Below, one piece after another: positions 60,139 through 64,000 of a stretch of DNA of 64,000 nt (positions are counted from its first letter, which is position 1; each line of letters opens with the position of its first letter). The translations under genes and the position numbers were made by a program. The stretch is from Paramecium tetraurelia. Taxonomy: Eukaryota > Ciliophora > Oligohymenophorea > Peniculida > Parameciidae. The notes under the pieces are model-generated. The model did not search any database, was not told the origin of the DNA, and was given only the letters and a program-made list of their open reading frames with translations. The DNA lies in assembly GCF_000165425.1 (NCBI RefSeq), contig NW_001799066.1, forward strand, positions 1 through 64,000. The letters run 5' to 3'.

Positions 60139-61109
60139 TCATTCTTTATCAATATTTTAGGGCTTTGAAGAAGGGTAGATAGGGACTTTTGTATAACCCT
60201 TCAATCCATATCCATAGTCTTTACTAGCTAAGCAATTACGATAATCTAACTTGTCACAAATTCATTGTTCATCATCTCGTTTAATTAGTATCTATTTTTT
60301 AATTCGACAACTTCTTTATATGATGCATCTGAATACGTATAGTCTTTAAATTTTGGTCTGTCGTATAAGCCTACAATTAAGATTCAAATTACTAAATTTA
60401 ACATCCATATTATATTGAGGAATATAATACTCTTTACTACCAAGCACATTATTTCGTACATATAATCTAAATATATTTTAACGTACTTTCTTTATTATTC
60501 TCTTTCAGTGTTCAATTTGTTAGCCAACTAAGATTATTAATTTACATTGTTTTGCAGTTTCTGATAATATTCATTTGCATCAGCTCTATTAGAATGGATT
60601 TCATAATTTTATGATTTTCTGGAGTTATGTTTAGAACTCAATTGAGGTTAATCCTATTGATAATTCTAATCCACTTCTGATTTTTTGATAATTTGATTTT
60701 GTTATTGTTAGTGTTATAAGAGACTTGATCTTTAAAATTGATCAATGGAATCCTCTACTAAATTTTCATTACGTTATGAGTGCCTCACTTTTTCTGGATT
60801 TACTGATTTAGATTGTAACAATTATGGTGAGCTCTTAAATTATTATTGCATTCCATTCCCAAACTACTGTTATTAGGCGTATTGGAAGTCAGAAAATAAT
60901 GGATTCCTCATTTTTATATCACTGGAAGTTGTCTTCAATTCTATTTATCATTTATATTAAATACTTTCATTACTCAGATAGGCTTATATATATTTGTCTG
61001 CTCCCACATTCCTCTCCTTTTTCAATACTCTTGGTCTAGTTCCTTTAAATGAATTTCAAAAATTACCTGGCAATTCTCCTAATTCCATCGAATAAACAGG
61101 CTCTTTCAT
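60139..61109 (-). CDS. Gln/Ser-rich protein, unknown function
   Basis: About 285 residues. Start MKEPVYSMELGELPGT; introns by frame at about 61040-61063, 60937-60960, 60480-60499, 60371-60392 and, near the 3' end, a 23-nt one at about 60225-60247 whose use keeps the frame to TGA 60141-60139. A further 18-nt in-frame candidate lies near 60525. The middle is low complexity (Gln, Ser, Asn), with short helical pieces (ADANEYYQKLQNN, LANKLNTEREQQRK). The C-terminal part looks conserved: NNVLGSKEYYIPQYN, LYDRPKFKDYTYSD, KDYGYGLKGYTKVPIYPS. No known domain. It converges with the ULK-type kinase gene. Confidence 0.7.
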
Positions 61110-61306
61110 TGATTAATAAATAATAATTAATTTAAATCAATTCATAATATTTCTAACTTGAATATCAGTTTGAGTCTCATTCTTGATTTCATATTGCTAA
61201 AATTAATCACATAACTTAATGGAATCATAAATAGAGAATAAAATAAAAGAATAGTTTATATATAATTAAATAAATTAGAGCAAATAAATTTTATTTATAA
61301 TTACAA

Positions 61307-62895
61307 ATGGGAAATTAAGTGTATTTTGCTAAAACAATTGATGCCTCGATTTTTAATCAACAAGCACCTTTAAACGCATAAATTCAACATCTTGGTGGAC
61401 AATTTTACTAGCACATCGAAAGAGTTGAACTGTATAAGCTGAAAAATGAAGTCACAAAATTCCCAACAATATTCGAAAAAAGAATAGCTAACTCTACCTC
61501 AGCTGAATAAGAGGGAAAATTACTCAATCTTCATAATTAAGCTTAAAGCTTGTATCATCCAAATTTAATCAAATATTATGGATTTTGTATTGACCCCTAA
61601 ATAACCACTAATTTGATCATTAGTAAATGGTATTATTAAGCACTTTATAAGACATCTAAAAATATTTGTGCTCATCACTTTTAATATAAATCTTTGATTC
61701 CAGAAAATAACTTATGGAAGGTATTAATATTAAATTATATTTATTTAGCTCCTGTATCAAATAGTTCAAGGACTTCAATTCTTAGAGAGTAAATAGTTCT
61801 GGCATCTGTAAATCCAACCTGATGCTATCTATTTAGATGACAATATGTAAGTTAGGTTGATTCCAATGGGAGTTTTAAGAATGATGAGTGGATATTCTCT
61901 TGTCCTTAACAAATAAGGATAGGCACTGCTTTCTCCAGAATTAATTGAATAATTAAGACTAAAAAATATCAACCCTGTTCACGATCCTTCTAAATCAGAT
62001 GTCTTTTCTTTAGGTATGACTATGTTAGAATTGATGACACTCAAAAGTAGTTTTGATTGCTATTCCTTCGATTCTAATCCCCCTTAATTACACGATCAAA
62101 CCATAGAAGAACGCTTGTAAGAATCAATTATGAATGGTTATTCTGAAGATTTAATCAGATTAACCAAAAACATGCTCCACAGAGATATGAATTATCGAAT
62201 TGGAATCAGAGATGTTTTAGTACATAATTATATTATATTCATAGAATTCTAAAGAACTAAACCAAAATTAACATAATCAAAGCGATCATTTTTTTCCTTT
62301 GAAACCAACAATAAATATGAATCCAAGATAATAGAATGTTATTTAGCAAGAGTAAAAGCCCTTAATATAACCTTCTATTCCAGCAATAGTAGAATAACAG
62401 ATTCCTCCCTAAAATCATACTGCTTGCTTCAATCCTCATCTTCAATAAGATAGTATTTCCCATTTTCAACAATCATACTCTTTTAGAGAGAAAACAGATG
62501 AAGAATTGCTTTTAAGAGAATAATAAATAAATAGATAATTAGAATAATAATTAAAATAACAGCAAATATTATTATAATAATAATATTAATAACAATAAAA
62601 ATAATAGTAAATCATTGAAGAATAGTAAAGACAAATATTTTCACTTTAATAGCAAATTAAATAGATTGCAAATCAGCTAGAAGAAAGTCAAATAAAACCT
62701 ACTGAAATATTAAGTTCTTAAAATTAACAAGACAATCTCAATTATCAAATCAACTTGCTCCCAACTCCTCCAATTACTTATGCAAGCCCAATTAAGCACA
62801 CCTTAAATGACTTTACCGAAAATATTGAGATTCAGAACAGAGTGAACTAAGTCTTAGCTCAATCAAGATAAGCATTAAGTAGATATTAAAATTGA
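61307..62895 (+). CDS. Protein-kinase-like pseudokinase with Gln-rich tail
   Basis: 511 residues, introns 61721-61748 and 62220-62244. Residues about 10-300 follow a protein-kinase fold: HPNLIKYYGFCID, LLYQIVQGLQFLESKQF, SKSDVFSLGMTMLELMT and LTKNMLHRDMNYRIGIRDVL. Catalytic residues are lost: the HRD loop reads WHLQIQPDAIYLDD (Asp and Asn replaced) and the DFG position reads LIPMG. It should therefore be catalytically dead, a scaffold or allosteric partner. The C-terminal 190 residues carry a Pro-rich part, a long Gln-rich coiled coil (about 62500-62690, mostly TAA/TAG codons) and a tail LPTPPITYASPIKHT with possible phosphosites. The start is preceded by a 198-bp AT-rich spacer. Confidence 0.87.
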
Positions 62896-64000
62896 TTAAT
62901 TATAAAATAATTGAACAAATTTACTAGTGTATGATTATGGGTAATAATCAAACTCTTATTCTTGAACATTCAACATCTCAAATTCTTAGGCTTAGATAGA
63001 ATAAGAAAAAGTTTAATATTTTCATACATACTAAATATTTTTATAAAAGTATGAACCTTATATTAATAATACACTAGTGAAAATAATTCATTTTATAAAA
63101 TTCATTAAAAATGATCTTAGAATCTAAAATTATTGCTATTCCCATAAGACTGCAATTAAATAAAAAAATTCCCTATTATTATTATCAAATAATTTTTGTT
63201 GAAGTAGTAGTTTCAAATACTATTATAAGTGGGTTAAGTATTATATTATCATTTAGATTTGAAATTTATTCATAAGTAGAAAAATATATAATTTTTCTAC
63301 ACTACTTGCTTACTTATTCAACTAATAGTTTTAATACATTATAAAATACATTTTATAGTACTGAAGATAATTATTCTGTATCCTATGAACAAGCAATAGC
63401 TATTTAATTCTTTGGAAAATTATCTCGATTAGTTATTAATCAGTTTTATATGGGAATATTTTTTATTTGATAATTGTTGTATTCACCCTACAATTGTCAT
63501 ATCATATCAGTATTTTTATTTTTGATAAACCCAAATGAATTGTGATAATAACAATACTCTATTCCTCTTAGTCCTATTTTATTGAAATGAATTTTTTATC
63601 ATATTATTTTTAATGCAACACTAATTAAGTTGTTATTTTTAATTTGAAAAAAGTAGAAACAAAATACTCACAATGCATTTAATAATTTGAACTTCTTCTT
63701 TTTTTATAGTAATTCGATAATAGATATGCATATAGATACCAGTTCTACATAATTTAGTAAATAAAAACACATATGTACAATTTTGAGTTTAAATGAAAGC
63801 ATTTTTATTGTATGATAAAATGTGAAGAAATTAATAAGAACTTTAAATATCATATGCAAACAAATTAAAACAGGTTAGATATCGAAAGCTAATTAAGATC
63901 GTAGACTAGGACAGTTAATATTATAAATTGAGATGAGTTGTTGATTAAGTAATAAGTACATTATTTTACATTATTTTATTAATAAATATTTTCGTATTAA
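62896..64000. other. No gene recognised at window end
   Basis: About 1.1 kb, strongly AT-rich with frequent TGA in all frames. A 42-codon frame at about 62931 (MIMGNNQTLILEHSTS) is too short to support. No telomeric repeat, RNA gene or tandem repeat seen. Confidence 0.5.

Noticed and set aside
60195-60260. Apparent single-base frameshift near the 3' end of the Gln/Ser-rich gene (frame switches before KDYGYGLKGYTK).
   Set aside because: A 23-nt GT..AG intron at about 60225-60247 joins both frames without any frameshift and makes the total length divisible by three, so splicing explains it better.
1-64000. TA-bounded internal eliminated sequences (IES), CRISPR arrays, bacterial-style operators or ribosome binding sites.
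   Set aside because: All gene interruptions I could resolve fit GT..AG introns; the window is eukaryotic and no CRISPR-like spaced repeats are present.

Overview
The window reads as a macronuclear-type chromosome segment from a ciliate, almost certainly Paramecium or a close relative. The DNA is very AT-rich. The long reading frames use TAA and TAG as sense codons (read as glutamine), and every confidently traced gene ends at TGA. The genes are cut by tiny GT..AG introns of 19-30 nt, far shorter than Tetrahymena introns. Exon models were built by hand, and for most genes the summed exon length is an exact multiple of three, which is an independent check. No TA-bounded internal eliminated sequences had to be assumed inside genes.

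Layout. 1-1070: fragmentary minus-strand coding sequence. 1072-8359: a very large NACHT NTPase with a C-terminal block of near-identical 42-residue WD40 repeats (NLR/STAND architecture). 8360-19291: about 10.9 kb with no gene I can model, very unusual for this compact genome; it holds long TGA-free frames and weak hints of a decayed Cys-rich surface-antigen gene. 19292-31434: a Rab11-like GTPase, a leucine-rich conserved protein, a Tubby protein, two coiled-coil proteins, a small C2H2 zinc-finger protein and a tandem pair of EF-hand paralogues. 32037-40241: a full-length IP3-receptor-type Ca2+ release channel. 40365-46516: a WD40 protein, a mitochondrial SCO1 copper chaperone, a tail-anchored protein, a coiled-coil protein, a secreted Cys-containing protein and a multipass membrane protein. 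47249-51555: an unknown basic protein, a membrane-bound hybrid histidine kinase and a thioredoxin-fold-like mitochondrial protein. 51693-51763: a tRNA-Gly(GCC). 51806-57782: a SAM methyltransferase, a pepsin-family protease, an alveolin-like cortical protein, an unknown protein and a MORN-repeat protein. 58017-62895: a ULK/ATG1-type kinase, a Gln-rich unknown protein and a degenerate (pseudo)kinase. 62896-64000: no gene seen.

The genes do not form an operon or a single pathway; they are independent eukaryotic genes on both strands, often separated by only 30-150 bp. Recurrent themes are Ca2+ and signalling (IP3R, EF-hand pair, histidine kinase, kinases, Rab) and cortex/cilia (alveolin-like, MORN, Tubby, coiled coils). 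The most interesting items are the NLR-like NACHT-WD40 gene with hypervariable repeat positions, the gene-poor 10.9 kb beside it, the altered selectivity filter of the IP3R homologue, the pseudokinase close to an active ULK-like kinase, and several introns that appear to end in AAG or AGAG instead of the usual TAG.
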